Part shown: in pieces, positions 23,714 to 31,436 of the stretch
Numbering within the stretch: position 1 is the stretch's first letter
How the letters are laid out: every line of letters starts with the position of its first letter
Origin: an uncultured Clostridia bacterium
GTDB taxonomy: Bacteria; Bacillota; Clostridia; Christensenellales; Borkfalkiaceae
Direction: 5' to 3'
DNA: 64,000 nt
Assembly (NCBI GenBank): GCA_944337235.1
Contig: CALVLK010000005.1
Coordinates: 1 to 64,000, forward strand
Position numbers and translations under genes: made by a program
The notes under the pieces: generated by a model
Database searches by the model: none
What the model was told of the DNA's origin: nothing
What the model saw: only the letters and a program-made list of their open reading frames with translations

Positions 23714-25513
23714 ATGAAAAGGAAAGCTCTTGTGTTTGCACTGGGAGCGATCATGTGCGCGGGCTGCGTTGCGGCGCTCACGGCATGTAATGGACCATCC
23801 GCCTACGACGTTGCCGTCGATCACGGATTTATCGGGTCGGAGGAGACCTGGCTGAACAGCCTGAACGGCGACGACGGACTTTCGGCTTACGAACAGGCCG
23901 TGGCGGAGGGCTTTGAGGGAACTTTGGAGGAATGGCTGCTCTCGCTCAACGGCGCAGACGGCGCCGACGGGAAATCCGCCTACGAGCTCGCCGTTGAGAA
24001 CGGCTATGAGGGCACGCTGAACGAGTGGATCCTCTCGCTCAACGGCGCAGACGGAAAATCTGCCTACGAACTCGCCGTGGAGAACGGCTACGAGGGCACG
24101 GAGGAGGACTGGATAGACAGCCTGAACGGCACAGACGGAAAGTCTGCCTACGACCTGGCGGTAGAGAACGGTTTTTCCGGCACGCTGCAGGAGTGGCTGG
24201 ACAGTCTGGAGGGCGAGGACGGTATCGGATTCAACAGCGCGGAGATCTCCTCTGAAGGTCCCTTTACCGGACACCTGATGTTATATTATAGCAACGGCCA
24301 GTATATCGACTGTGGTCTGATCAAACAGGTATCAGGAATGAGGATCGATGAAAGTACCGGGCACCTGATCCTTACATATAACAACAATGAAACGCTCGAC
24401 CTTGGCCTGATCAAGCAAGTGACAGATGTCTACCTCGGCGAGGACGGACACCTGTATATCGCCTACAACGACGGCGAGGTGGATGACCTCGGCTGGGTGT
24501 ACGACCCCATCAGCGAGGAATATACCAGCGGACTGTTCTATCAGAAGGTGAAGGCCGAAGACGGCACGGAGAGCTATTGGGTGCGCGACCTCGGCTCGGC
24601 GTCGGACTCGGACATCGTCATTCCCACGAGCTACCGCGGTCTGCCCGTGACGGGCATCGCCCCGAACGCCTTTGCGAACTATCCGCTGATCACGAGCGTG
24701 AGCTCCTCCACCGTGACGTCGATCTCCGAAAACGCCTTCGTCGGCTGCACGGGCATGACGAGCGCCACCTTCACCGCGGCTTCCGTCACCGTCGAGAACG
24801 GCGCATTCGAGGGCTGCACCGCGCTGACAAGTTTTTCCGCAGCGGCAACGACGGTCGGCGACAACGTATTCAAAGACTGCACTGCGCTGACTTCGGCGCA
24901 GATCGGAAACGCGGCTGCGATCGGAGCGAGTGCGTTTGAGGGCTGCTCCGCCCTGACGGCGATCATCGCCAACCAGGCGACGGAGATCGGCGACAGCGCC
25001 TTCAAGGGCTGCAGCGCGCTTTTCGGCGTCATGATCAACGCCGCAGTCACCATAGGGGCGAGCGCATTTGAGGGCTGCTCCTCCCTGGCAAACATTGCGC
25101 TGCCCGGCACCCTGACGACCCTGGGCGGCAGCGCCTTCAAGGATTGCGTCGCTTTGGGGACGATCTCCCTGCCCGCAGGCCTGACCGAAGTGAGCGAAAA
25201 CCTCTTCTCCGGCTGCGCTGCGTTGCAGAGTGTGACGCTTTCCGAAGGCATTGTAGTCATCGGCGCGCGCGCCTTTGAAAACTGCTCTTCTCTTGCAAGC
25301 ATTACCATTCCCGCAAGCGTCACGGAGATCCGGGAAAATGCCTTCGCCGGCTGTACGGGGCTTACCAGCGCCACCTTTATGGTAACGAGCGGATGGACGG
25401 CCGGAGGCCTCGATATATCAAGCTTCCTTTCTCAGCCCCAATCAGCCGCCTTGTATCTTCTCATGTCCACAAACACCATCTGGACGCGTCAACCGCAAGA
25501 GGCAACCGAATAA
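23714..25513 (+). CDS. surface lipoprotein with SAY repeats and BspA-like leucine-rich repeats
   Basis: A 599-residue exported protein. The signal peptide ends with a good lipobox (LTAC, Cys near residue 25). Then come five tandem repeats of about 28 residues of the form SAYELAVENGYEGT-x4-W-x3-LNG-x-DG (about residues 29-170), two or three beta-hairpin repeats of the type GHLILTYNNNETLDLG (about 175-265), and a long array of BspA-type LRR_5 repeats (about 315-580, ending each unit with G-C-x-A/S-L). Such proteins mediate adhesion to host or microbial partners. AAAGGAGGA at 23698-23706 sets the start. The repeats make the DNA prone to expansion and contraction. Confidence 0.85.
   Translation: MKRKALVFALGAIMCAGCVAALTACNGPSAYDVAVDHGFIGSEETWLNSLNGDDGLSAYEQAVAEGFEGTLEEWLLSLNGADGADGKSAYELAVENGYEGTLNEWILSLNGADGKSAYELAVENGYEGTEEDWIDSLNGTDGKSAYDLAVENGFSGTLQEWLDSLEGEDGIGFNSAEISSEGPFTGHLMLYYSNGQYIDCGLIKQVSGMRIDESTGHLILTYNNNETLDLGLIKQVTDVYLGEDGHLYIAYNDGEVDDLGWVYDPISEEYTSGLFYQKVKAEDGTESYWVRDLGSASDSDIVIPTSYRGLPVTGIAPNAFANYPLITSVSSSTVTSISENAFVGCTGMTSATFTAASVTVENGAFEGCTALTSFSAAATTVGDNVFKDCTALTSAQIGNAAAIGASAFEGCSALTAIIANQATEIGDSAFKGCSALFGVMINAAVTIGASAFEGCSSLANIALPGTLTTLGGSAFKDCVALGTISLPAGLTEVSENLFSGCAALQSVTLSEGIVVIGARAFENCSSLASITIPASVTEIRENAFAGCTGLTSATFMVTSGWTAGGLDISSFLSQPQSAALYLLMSTNTIWTRQPQEATE
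23798..24226 (+). repeat. five tandem 84-93 bp coding repeats
   Basis: Repeat units begin at 23798, 23882, 23975, 24059 and 24143, each starting with codons for Ser-Ala-Tyr. Units 1, 3, 4 and 5 are 84 bp; unit 2 is 93 bp because of an extra Gly-Ala-Asp triplet. Units 3 and 4 encode nearly identical peptides, suggesting recent duplication. Confidence 0.85.
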
Positions 25514-25523
25514 ACGATCTGTG

Positions 25524-25552
25524 CTTCCCCGCTGCGGCGGGGAAGTTTTTTT
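25524..25552 (+). terminator. terminator of the SAY/LRR lipoprotein gene
   Basis: CTTCCCCGC (25524-25532) pairs with GCGGGGAAG (25537-25545), followed by seven T. Confidence 0.9.
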
Positions 25553-25585
25553 ATGAAAAAATATACGTTTGATATTTAAAATTAC

Positions 25586-25614
25586 TTGACCGTCCCCCTT
25601 CGGCGTTGTATGAT
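25586..25614 (+). promoter_or_regulatory. promoter of the queT transcript
   Basis: TTGACC (25586-25591), a 17-base spacer and TATGAT (25609-25614). The predicted start of transcription (about 25620) is right at the first base of the riboswitch fold. Confidence 0.65.
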
Positions 25615-25620
25615 AGTGGG

Positions 25621-25665
25621 CACGGAAGGTTTTCGGAGAACACTTCCGAATAAAAAAACCGAGGT
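25621..25665 (+). promoter_or_regulatory. preQ1-I type riboswitch
   Basis: CGGAAG (25623-25628) pairs with CTTCCG (25643-25648) to form P1. The loop holds UCGG (25633-25636), which can pair with CCGA (25659-25662) after an A-rich strand (AATAAAAAAA, 25649-25658), giving the small H-type pseudoknot of preQ1-I aptamers. The loop ends in ACAC as in the B. subtilis queC element. The second pseudoknot strand runs into the ribosome-binding site GAGGT (25661-25665), so ligand binding would hide it and reduce translation. The downstream gene is a queuosine-precursor transporter, which supports the call. Confidence 0.8.
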
Positions 25666-25673
25666 AATTGCAT

Positions 25674-26270
25674 ATGAAACAAATCTTTACCACCAAGCGC
25701 ATCTGCCGCGCGGGCCTGATTGCCGCGCTGTATGTTGCGCTTACTTGCGCCTTTGGGCAGATCAGCTATATCGGCATCTTTCAGTTCCGCCCTGCCGAGG
25801 CGCTGTGCCTGACCGCCCTCTTCTATGTGGAGGCGATCCCCGCCCTGTATATCGGCTGTATGCTCGCCAACGTATTTTCGCTGTACGGCGCGCCCGATAT
25901 CTTTCTCGGGTCGCTGGTCACGCTCGTCGCCGCCCTGCTCACCTATCTCATCGGACGGCTCATCCGCGAAGAGGGGGCAAGGCTGCCCGCACACATCGGC
26001 CGCGTTGCGCTCGGGGGACTCTTCCCCGTCGTTCTGAATGCGGCGATCATCCCCATCGTCATCGTGTACATCGGCGGATTCATCGAGGGATTTGCGACGG
26101 CGCAGGCGGCATATTGGTGGAATTGCATCTCGCTGCTCGTTTCGCAGTCCGTATGGATCTGGGGCCTGGGCACCCCGCTGTATGCCTTCATCACCCGCAT
26201 GAGAAAGTCGGGCAAGACAGTCTTTCTGGACGCGCGCAAACCCGCCGCGGCCGCAGCCGGGAAAGAGTGA
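25674..26270 (+). CDS. queT: QueT family queuosine-precursor transporter
   Basis: A 198-residue membrane protein with five or six helices, the S component of an energy-coupling-factor transporter. The motif FGQISYIGIFQFRPAEAL is the family signature. QueT imports preQ1 or a related base used to make queuosine in tRNA; the shared ECF energising module would be elsewhere. The ATG at 25674 is chosen over a TTG at 25668 because GAGGT lies eight bases before it. It is controlled by the preQ1-type riboswitch directly upstream and ends at a strong terminator. Confidence 0.9.
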   Translation: MKQIFTTKRICRAGLIAALYVALTCAFGQISYIGIFQFRPAEALCLTALFYVEAIPALYIGCMLANVFSLYGAPDIFLGSLVTLVAALLTYLIGRLIREEGARLPAHIGRVALGGLFPVVLNAAIIPIVIVYIGGFIEGFATAQAAYWWNCISLLVSQSVWIWGLGTPLYAFITRMRKSGKTVFLDARKPAAAAAGKE

Positions 26271-26297
26271 ACGCTGCGATCTGACTTAACGGAAAAA

Positions 26298-26333
26298 GCC
26301 TTTCGGCCCGCATCGGGCGCGAAAGGCTTTTTT
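26298..26333 (+). terminator. terminator of queT
   Basis: GCCTTTCGGCCCG (26298-26310) pairs with the complementary arm 26314-26327 with one bulged base, followed by six T. Confidence 0.88.
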
Positions 26334-26380
26334 ATGATATTTGGCAATACGACGCGCAGCGCTCTGGGCTGCAAAACTTC

Positions 26381-26584
26381 TCACCAATCCTGCTTTTTGA
26401 GCGATTTATCCTTGATATCGTCGTAAAATTCAAAGTATTGCGCCTTCCACGCCGCGGGCGAGAGGGGCTGCTCCTCCTCGGCGGCATAGGCAAGATATTC
26501 GCGCAATTCGTCCGGCGTGAAGTCGGAAAGGGAGATCTCCCCGTCGTACCGCGAAAAAAGGCGCATCAGATCAAGTTGCGACAT
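26381..26584 (-). CDS. small acidic protein, unknown
   Basis: A 67-residue, strongly acidic protein (MSQLDLMRLF... with DFTPDELREYLAYAAEEEQ) without membrane segments. GGAGGACT lies directly upstream of the ATG at 26584. It overlaps the end of the alpha/beta hydrolase gene by 14 bases and is surely co-transcribed with it. Its function is unknown; the size suggests a partner or adaptor protein. Confidence 0.65.
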   Translation of the reverse strand: MSQLDLMRLFSRYDGEISLSDFTPDELREYLAYAAEEEQPLSPAAWKAQYFEFYDDIKDKSLKKQDW

Positions 26585-27647
26585 AGTCCTCCTCCGTAAA
26601 GAAATGTGCAATGCGGGCAAACAACGCATCGTCCGTTTCGGAGAGCGCGATCCGCTCCGCCCTGTCGATGGGGGCGTAAAATTCCTTCTCCTTCTCGCGG
26701 CTGAGCCCGAGCGCAAACCTGCCCGCAAGCGCACGGTAGCGCGCGTCGTACACCTCGTTCTCCGCGCAGGCGCGTTCGCTCAGCCAGGCGTTGAGGTGCT
26801 TGCGCCCCGGAATGAGCGCATAGGTCACCCGCGCGGGCGCAAACCGCTTGCGCACGCCGTAGATGCCCGCCCGTTCGCTGTCGATCACCTCGTCGTGTTC
26901 GGCGTGCAGAATGAGGAAGCGCACGTCCTCGGCAAGGCGCATACCCTTCTCTGCCGTGCGGTACATGCCCGTTCCGTAGCGCGTGAACTGCACCATGCAC
27001 ATGGGCAGATAGAAGAGTCTGCCAAGCGCGCGCGAGGCGGAGGCGCACCCTTCGAGAAGCATTCTGCAGGGGGCGTTGAAGCCGGACAGCGAACAGACCG
27101 CCCGCACGCGCGGGTGCTGCCCCAGGCAGAACACCGCACATACCGCATAGCCGCCCCAGCTGTGGCCGTACAGATAGATGGGGAGCGACTCAAACTGCGG
27201 CTGCGCCTCTGCCCAACGGAGCACGCGGTCGAGATCGATCGCAGACTGCGGCAGACCGCGTTGTGACCTTCCGTACGAGGCGCCGCTGCCCGTTGCGTCA
27301 TACAGCAGTACGCGGAAGCCCTGTTTCACAAAGGCGAGCGCCTCGGCGAAATATCCCTCGGCGCGGTCGCGGATGCCGTGCGAGATCACGACGAGCCCGC
27401 GCGTATTTCCGCGCCCGAGCAGATAGGCGGCAAGCCACCGCCTGCGCGCATATTCGACGACAAATTTCTGCACGGAGATCTCGGGATGATCGGAAAAGAG
27501 CACACGCCGCGAATAGCGGTGATTCACCCTGCCGTACATGATCCCGAAGCCGAATCCCACGCCCAGCGTGGTCAGAAGAAATCCTAAGACGAACAGCGCC
27601 GCGATCGCGACCGCCGTCCACATGAGTATGGCCTGCCAAAGTTCCAT
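26571..27647 (-). CDS. membrane-anchored alpha/beta hydrolase
   Basis: A 358-residue protein with one N-terminal membrane helix (about residues 5-35, ILMWTAVAIAALFVLGFLL) and an alpha/beta hydrolase domain. The nucleophile elbow is GHSWGG, the acid lies near HAEHDEVID and the His in PGRKHLNAW. The lid region contains a long insertion. It resembles the YqkD/BEM46-type hydrolases, whose substrates are unknown. The start may be ATG 27647 (GGGGGCGG upstream) or GTG 27689. The two nearby inverted repeats (27661-27712) may control it. Confidence 0.78.
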   Translation of the reverse strand: MELWQAILMWTAVAIAALFVLGFLLTTLGVGFGFGIMYGRVNHRYSRRVLFSDHPEISVQKFVVEYARRRWLAAYLLGRGNTRGLVVISHGIRDRAEGYFAEALAFVKQGFRVLLYDATGSGASYGRSQRGLPQSAIDLDRVLRWAEAQPQFESLPIYLYGHSWGGYAVCAVFCLGQHPRVRAVCSLSGFNAPCRMLLEGCASASRALGRLFYLPMCMVQFTRYGTGMYRTAEKGMRLAEDVRFLILHAEHDEVIDSERAGIYGVRKRFAPARVTYALIPGRKHLNAWLSERACAENEVYDARYRALAGRFALGLSREKEKEFYAPIDRAERIALSETDDALFARIAHFFTEEDYVAT

Positions 27648-27660
27648 ATCCGCCCCCGCC

Positions 27661-27712
27661 GTCAACACCCTGTTGACAAGGTTCTCCACATATCAACATT
27701 CCGATGTTGATA
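27661..27712. repeat. two adjacent inverted repeats with a shared half-site
   Basis: GTCAACA-ccc-TGTTGAC (27661-27677) and TATCAACAT-tccg-ATGTTGATA (27691-27712) lie 13 bases apart at the junction between the DUF4250 gene and the hydrolase gene. Both are built from TCAACA and its complement. Confidence 0.6.
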
Positions 27713-27896
27713 ACTCCGCCACAAAGCGATTCTGCGCCGCGTCGTAGCGATATCCCGCCGCCTTCAGGCGGGCAAACAGTTCCTCGCGATCCCATTCGCG
27801 CGCCTCGCAGAACTGCTCGACGCTGTCAAATTCATCGCGCAGCGCGGTGTTTGCGACGCTCAGCAAGATGGCGTCGTCCTGCGGCATTTGCATCAT
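27693..27896 (-). CDS. DUF4250 family small protein
   Basis: A 67-residue protein matching the layout of DUF4250: a start like PQDDAILLSVANTALRDEF, an acidic helix SVEQFCEAREWDREELFARL and a terminal GYRYDAAQNRFV. The family is common in Clostridia and its function is unknown; the shape suggests a small DNA- or protein-binding helical domain. GGGGAGGAAG precedes two consecutive ATG codons. A TGG-TATAAT extended -10 at 27960-27965 on the minus strand is its likely promoter. Confidence 0.75.
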   Translation of the reverse strand: MMQMPQDDAILLSVANTALRDEFDSVEQFCEAREWDREELFARLKAAGYRYDAAQNRFVAELSTSEC

Positions 27897-28017
27897 CTTC
27901 CTCCCCTCTGCCCGCCGAACGGGCGGACAGACTTCCTTTTTGCATGGATAACACCTTACATTATACCACAGAATGTGTTAAATTTGCGAACATCCGCCCA
28001 TAATTTCTGAAATGATA

Positions 28018-28046
28018 TTGACATTCCTCATCTAATATTTTATAAT
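28018..28046 (+). promoter_or_regulatory. consensus promoter of the MarR gene with overlapping palindrome
   Basis: TTGACA (28018-28023), a 17-base spacer and TATAAT (28041-28046): both hexamers perfect. The -10 box is the first half of the palindrome TATAATTATA (28041-28050), a plausible site for self-repression. Confidence 0.75.
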
Positions 28047-28074
28047 TATAGAAAATACAAACGAGGGAACGGTC

Positions 28075-28518
28075 TTGGACGAGAATCGCAAGCTGGAAGA
28101 CGAGCTGATCGACGCATGGGTGCTTTTGACAAGTACGCTGAAAAATACCCGCCTGACGAACGGAATGATCTACAACGAAGCGATCATCATGCTCTTTGCC
28201 TACCGCAAATACCGCACGGACGGCGAAGAGGCCATCTCCTTCCGCGAAATCGCCGACAAGACAAAGATGGCAAAGTCGCTCGTCAACCGGACGATCGACG
28301 CCCTCGTCGGGAAAAACCTGCTGGAACGCGTGGCGGGACAGGACAGGCGCACAACCTATGTTCGGCCCGTTGCGAAAAATCTTTCCGTATTCCTCAACGT
28401 GCACAGACAGTCGCTGGCGCTTGCCCATACGATCGTCGGCATCATCGGGGAAGAGGATGCCGAGGCGTTCGTGCGGCTCTCGCAGAAGATCGTCGACGCA
28501 AAGCCGCTGAGCGACTGA
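28075..28518 (+). CDS. MarR family transcriptional regulator
   Basis: A 147-residue winged-helix protein. The helix-turn-helix and wing read ISFREIADKTKMAKSLVNRTIDALVGKNLLERVAGQDRRTTYVRP, the normal MarR order, between helical dimerisation segments. Translation starts at TTG 28075, with GAGGGA at 28063-28068. It stands alone, so its target may be its own promoter (a palindrome sits on the -10 box) or a distant gene. The ligand is unknown. Confidence 0.82.
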   Translation: MDENRKLEDELIDAWVLLTSTLKNTRLTNGMIYNEAIIMLFAYRKYRTDGEEAISFREIADKTKMAKSLVNRTIDALVGKNLLERVAGQDRRTTYVRPVAKNLSVFLNVHRQSLALAHTIVGIIGEEDAEAFVRLSQKIVDAKPLSD

Positions 28519-28552
28519 ATACCGCATCGCACAATACAAATAAATAGCAAAT

Positions 28553-28588
28553 CGGCGCCCGCATCAATGCGGGCGCCGTTCTTTTCTC
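28553..28588 (+). terminator. terminator of the MarR gene
   Basis: A perfect 12-bp inverted repeat (28553-28564 and 28567-28578) is followed by TTCTTTTCTC. Confidence 0.75.
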
Positions 28589-28595
28589 ACTCAGA

Positions 28596-29336
28596 TCACT
28601 GCCAATCGCAGACATTGACCCACTGCGCAAGGAATTCTGCCTCTTCGGGCTTCTTCTTGACGGACTGCGAAGCGGCGACGATGGGCAGGATGCGCTGCAC
28701 ATACTGAATGGCCGTATCCGTCTTGGCGCAGAACAGTTTGAGATATTTTTCTGCGATCTCATCCTGTTTATGCAGCTTGAACAGCAGGTAGGTGCGGGCG
28801 GCGTCTGCAGAGCCGTTGCCCTGGGTGGCATGCGCCCAGTCGATGATATAGGGCGTGCCGTCGGGCGTGATGATGATATTGCTGGGCTGGAAGTCGCCGT
28901 GGCACAACTTGGTGTGGCGGGGCAGCCCGTCGAGCCGGACGTGCAGATCGTAGCGCACGGTGGCGGGGAAGCTGCTTGCCGAGATCTTGGCGTGCATCTT
29001 GTCGCGCAGATGCCCCAGAAGCGGCACCTTCTCTTTGCTCATCTGCACCTGCAGGTCGACGAAAAATTCGAGGTATTCATCCGTCTTTTCGGGGTGCTTC
29101 TGCATGAGCGCCTCAAGCGTTTCGCCCTCGATGTACTCCCAGGTGAGCGACCAATTCCCTTCGATGACCTGAACGCCCAGGATCTTGGGGATGTTGAGCG
29201 AAGTTTCCTCCACGCGCGCCTGATTGAGGGCCTCGTTGAGAATGTTCGCCTTGGAATAGCTCTGGTCAAAGGACTTGACGAGGCGATCGCCGTCGCGGTA
29301 GACCTTTTTGCCCACACCCGTGTAAATAAGTTCCAT
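28596..29336 (-). CDS. aminoglycoside phosphotransferase-fold kinase
   Basis: A 246-residue small-molecule kinase. The Brenner motif HGDFQPSN and the metal-binding IDWAHA are present, with an N-terminal lobe carrying a Lys in DRLVKSFDQ for ATP. This superfamily includes aminoglycoside phosphotransferases, choline kinases and spore-coat CotS-like kinases; the substrate here cannot be told, and there is no reason to call it a resistance gene. TAAGGAGG precedes the start. It is transcribed alone. Confidence 0.82.
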   Translation of the reverse strand: MELIYTGVGKKVYRDGDRLVKSFDQSYSKANILNEALNQARVEETSLNIPKILGVQVIEGNWSLTWEYIEGETLEALMQKHPEKTDEYLEFFVDLQVQMSKEKVPLLGHLRDKMHAKISASSFPATVRYDLHVRLDGLPRHTKLCHGDFQPSNIIITPDGTPYIIDWAHATQGNGSADAARTYLLFKLHKQDEIAEKYLKLFCAKTDTAIQYVQRILPIVAASQSVKKKPEEAEFLAQWVNVCDWQ

Positions 29337-29499
29337 AATTATCCTCCTTAAAAGCGGGTAATTTGCCCGCAAATTTTTCTGTATCCGTCCGCACGGCGCA
29401 GCCGCAGGGCAGAGGCGCCGCCGGAAGCAAATTCATTATAGCGCAACTTTGCGCAAATTGCAATCCCCTTTTGCAAAAAATATCCCCGTTTTATGCAAG

Positions 29500-29521
29500 A
29501 AAACCGCCCGAAGGCGGTTTT
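29500..29521 (-). terminator. terminator after the ispE operon
   Basis: AAAACCGCC (29500-29508) pairs with GGCGGTTTT (29513-29521). Read on the minus strand the loop is TTCG, a stable tetraloop, followed by TTTTCTTG. Confidence 0.75.
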
Positions 29522-29523
29522 GC

Positions 29524-30420
29524 TCAGTCGTCCGTCGCATCGTCCATCACAAGGCGGATACATTCCAGGCGCTCCTGCAGCTCGAGCACGCGCCTGCCCT
29601 CCTCCGTGGAGGAGAGTTTTTCGTTGCTGCGGCAATACTGCGCCGCAAGGAACCACTTGCGGATGAAGGGCAGCGATGAGAGGAGCAGAACGAGCGCAAG
29701 CGCCCCGAATACCGCCGTAAAGATGACGGGCAGCGCAGAGCGCGTCTGCACGATATAGCTTGCCGCCACCCCGGCGCCCGCCGCCAGAAGCAGCGCAATG
29801 ACGCAGAGCAGCAGCGCACGGAAGCGATAATAGCGCCTGTTTTCCGCAAAAGCCCCGCGCCGTTTTTCCTGCGCCGCCGTGACGCGATTCAACAACGGAA
29901 CGAGCTCCTCGCGGCACGCGGCGCGCTCCGCCTCCAGCCGCGGCCCGACCTGCTCACGGATGAGCTGACGGACTTCGGGTGTCTCGTCGGCGGCATTTTC
30001 GGCATAGCGCCGCTGCAAAAAGATATCGACGTCGGAGAAGTTGTCCGTACGGGCGATCCAGATGCCCCGCCTTGCCGCGACGCACTCGGGATCGTAGGTG
30101 AGCGCCTGCACATAGCATGTCTCTGCCTGCACGTTGTCCTTTTCGGCGAGCGCGGCGTCGCCTGCGGCGAGCAACTTATCGCGCTCTGCGCGCGCCTGCG
30201 CCGCTTCGCGCTCGCGCTGCTCCAGCGCCTGCTGCAGCTGCGTGGGCGTGAGACCGACGAGATCTTCGTCGTACTCCTCTTCGGGCAGGTCGAGCAGCAC
30301 CTCCTCTTCGGAAGCCGCCGCCTCCGTTCCGTCCTCGACGGCGTCGTGAACGCCGCCCGCCGCCGTGCGGGTGACCCTGATCTTTCTGCCCTCTTCATGA
30401 TCGATGATACGTTCTTCCAT
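29524..30420 (-). CDS. TPR-like membrane protein, unknown
   Basis: A 298-residue protein. Residues 1-60 are acidic and disordered; 60-95 form a coiled coil (LQQALEQREREAAQARAERD); 95-135 resemble a tetratricopeptide unit (AALAEKDNVQAETCYVQALTYDPE). Two membrane helices (about 200-222 and 228-248) are followed by a C-terminal helical tail. The architecture suggests a scaffold tethered to the membrane with both ends inside. Its gene lies 42 bases behind ispE and ends at a terminator, so the two form an operon. I do not recognise the family. Confidence 0.72.
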   Translation of the reverse strand: MEERIIDHEEGRKIRVTRTAAGGVHDAVEDGTEAAASEEEVLLDLPEEEYDEDLVGLTPTQLQQALEQREREAAQARAERDKLLAAGDAALAEKDNVQAETCYVQALTYDPECVAARRGIWIARTDNFSDVDIFLQRRYAENAADETPEVRQLIREQVGPRLEAERAACREELVPLLNRVTAAQEKRRGAFAENRRYYRFRALLLCVIALLLAAGAGVAASYIVQTRSALPVIFTAVFGALALVLLLSSLPFIRKWFLAAQYCRSNEKLSSTEEGRRVLELQERLECIRLVMDDATDD

Positions 30421-30462
30421 AATTTCCTCTTTATAAGCTATCTTTTGCCGTAGGGATACGGT

Positions 30463-31374
30463 CTATTCCTCTTCGCCGAGTACGAACGGGTTGCGCCAGA
30501 ATCCCGCCCCCTGCGCCTCCGCGGGCAGAACGGAGGCAAGCGTCATGGCGCGGCAGGGCCCCCGATAGCGGCTGCGCGCCCAATCGCACAGCTCGCGCGT
30601 TTCAAACAGCGCAAACACCGCGCTGCCCGAGCCCGTCATGCTGCAGCCGAGTGGGGAAAAGGACGCAAGCGCCTGCGCTGCCCCCGCCACCGCGGAATTG
30701 AGCGTACACGCGGCGGGAAAGAGCGCATTGCGCATACACGCCGCCCCCTCCGCCGTGCGCCCCTGCAGCAGATGATCGAGCACCTGCTGCGTACATATGT
30801 CTTGATTTTGCGGCAACGTATCGTACAATCTGTAACACTCCGTCGTGGAGACCCCGTGCGGCGGTACCAGAACGAGAAAGAAAAGCCGCGGGCAGGAGGG
30901 GAATTGCGTCACCTGCTCGCCCCTGCCCTGCATGCGCGCAAAGCCGCCCTCGAGCAGATAGCCCGTATCGCTGCCCGTCTCGTCGGCGAGCTGTTTTAAG
31001 GCAGCCCTGTCCCTGATCGCATACAGCCGCGCCATGGCATTGAGAACGCCCGCGGCGTCGGCAGAGGAGCCGCCCATGCCCGCGCCGATGGGGATATTTT
31101 TATATACCGTGATGTCAGCGCCCGTCGTCTGAAACTGCGCGACGAAGCGCTCGCCCGCACGCTGTGCATGGTTCTCTTCGGGCGGAATGCTTTCGCTGCC
31201 CAACCCATGCATGGCGACGGAGACGAGCGCGTCTCTGCGTTTTTTTACGACGATCCTGTCAAAGAGATCCACGGTGACGGCGAGCGAATCGAGCATATGA
31301 TATCCGCCGCTGCGCCCCGTGATATCCAGCGTCAGGTTGAGCTTGGCATAGGCATTGAGCCGAACGATGTCCAT
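30463..31374 (-). CDS. ispE: 4-diphosphocytidyl-2-C-methyl-D-erythritol kinase
   Basis: A 303-residue GHMP kinase of the MEP isoprenoid pathway, phosphorylating CDP-methylerythritol. The ATP loop PIGAGMGGSSADAAG, the N-terminal AYAKLNLTLDI and the C-terminal MTGSGSAVFAL motif 3 are all present. The ATG at 31374 has no proper ribosome-binding site; the -10 box TACAAT ends seven bases upstream, so the transcript is probably leaderless. The veg-ispE neighbourhood is shared with Bacillus, though here the SipL-like gene lies between. Confidence 0.94.
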   Translation of the reverse strand: MDIVRLNAYAKLNLTLDITGRSGGYHMLDSLAVTVDLFDRIVVKKRRDALVSVAMHGLGSESIPPEENHAQRAGERFVAQFQTTGADITVYKNIPIGAGMGGSSADAAGVLNAMARLYAIRDRAALKQLADETGSDTGYLLEGGFARMQGRGEQVTQFPSCPRLFFLVLVPPHGVSTTECYRLYDTLPQNQDICTQQVLDHLLQGRTAEGAACMRNALFPAACTLNSAVAGAAQALASFSPLGCSMTGSGSAVFALFETRELCDWARSRYRGPCRAMTLASVLPAEAQGAGFWRNPFVLGEEE

Positions 31375-31381
31375 TTGCCCT

Positions 31382-31410
31382 ATTGTAACACATCTCCGCC
31401 CGTTTTGCAA
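31382..31410 (-). promoter_or_regulatory. promoter giving a leaderless ispE mRNA
   Basis: On the minus strand, TTGCAA (31405-31410), a 17-base spacer and TACAAT (31382-31387), then seven bases to the ATG. Confidence 0.6.
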
Positions 31411-31436
31411 TGCAAATGCCCGAATTGCTAAAAATT

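Noticed and set aside
23798..24226. CRISPR array
   Set aside because: The regular repeats are in frame within a protein gene, with repeat length a multiple of three and no variable spacers.
28596..29336. Antibiotic resistance gene (aminoglycoside phosphotransferase)
   Set aside because: The fold is shared by many house-keeping kinases and there are no mobile elements or substrate-specific motifs to support resistance.
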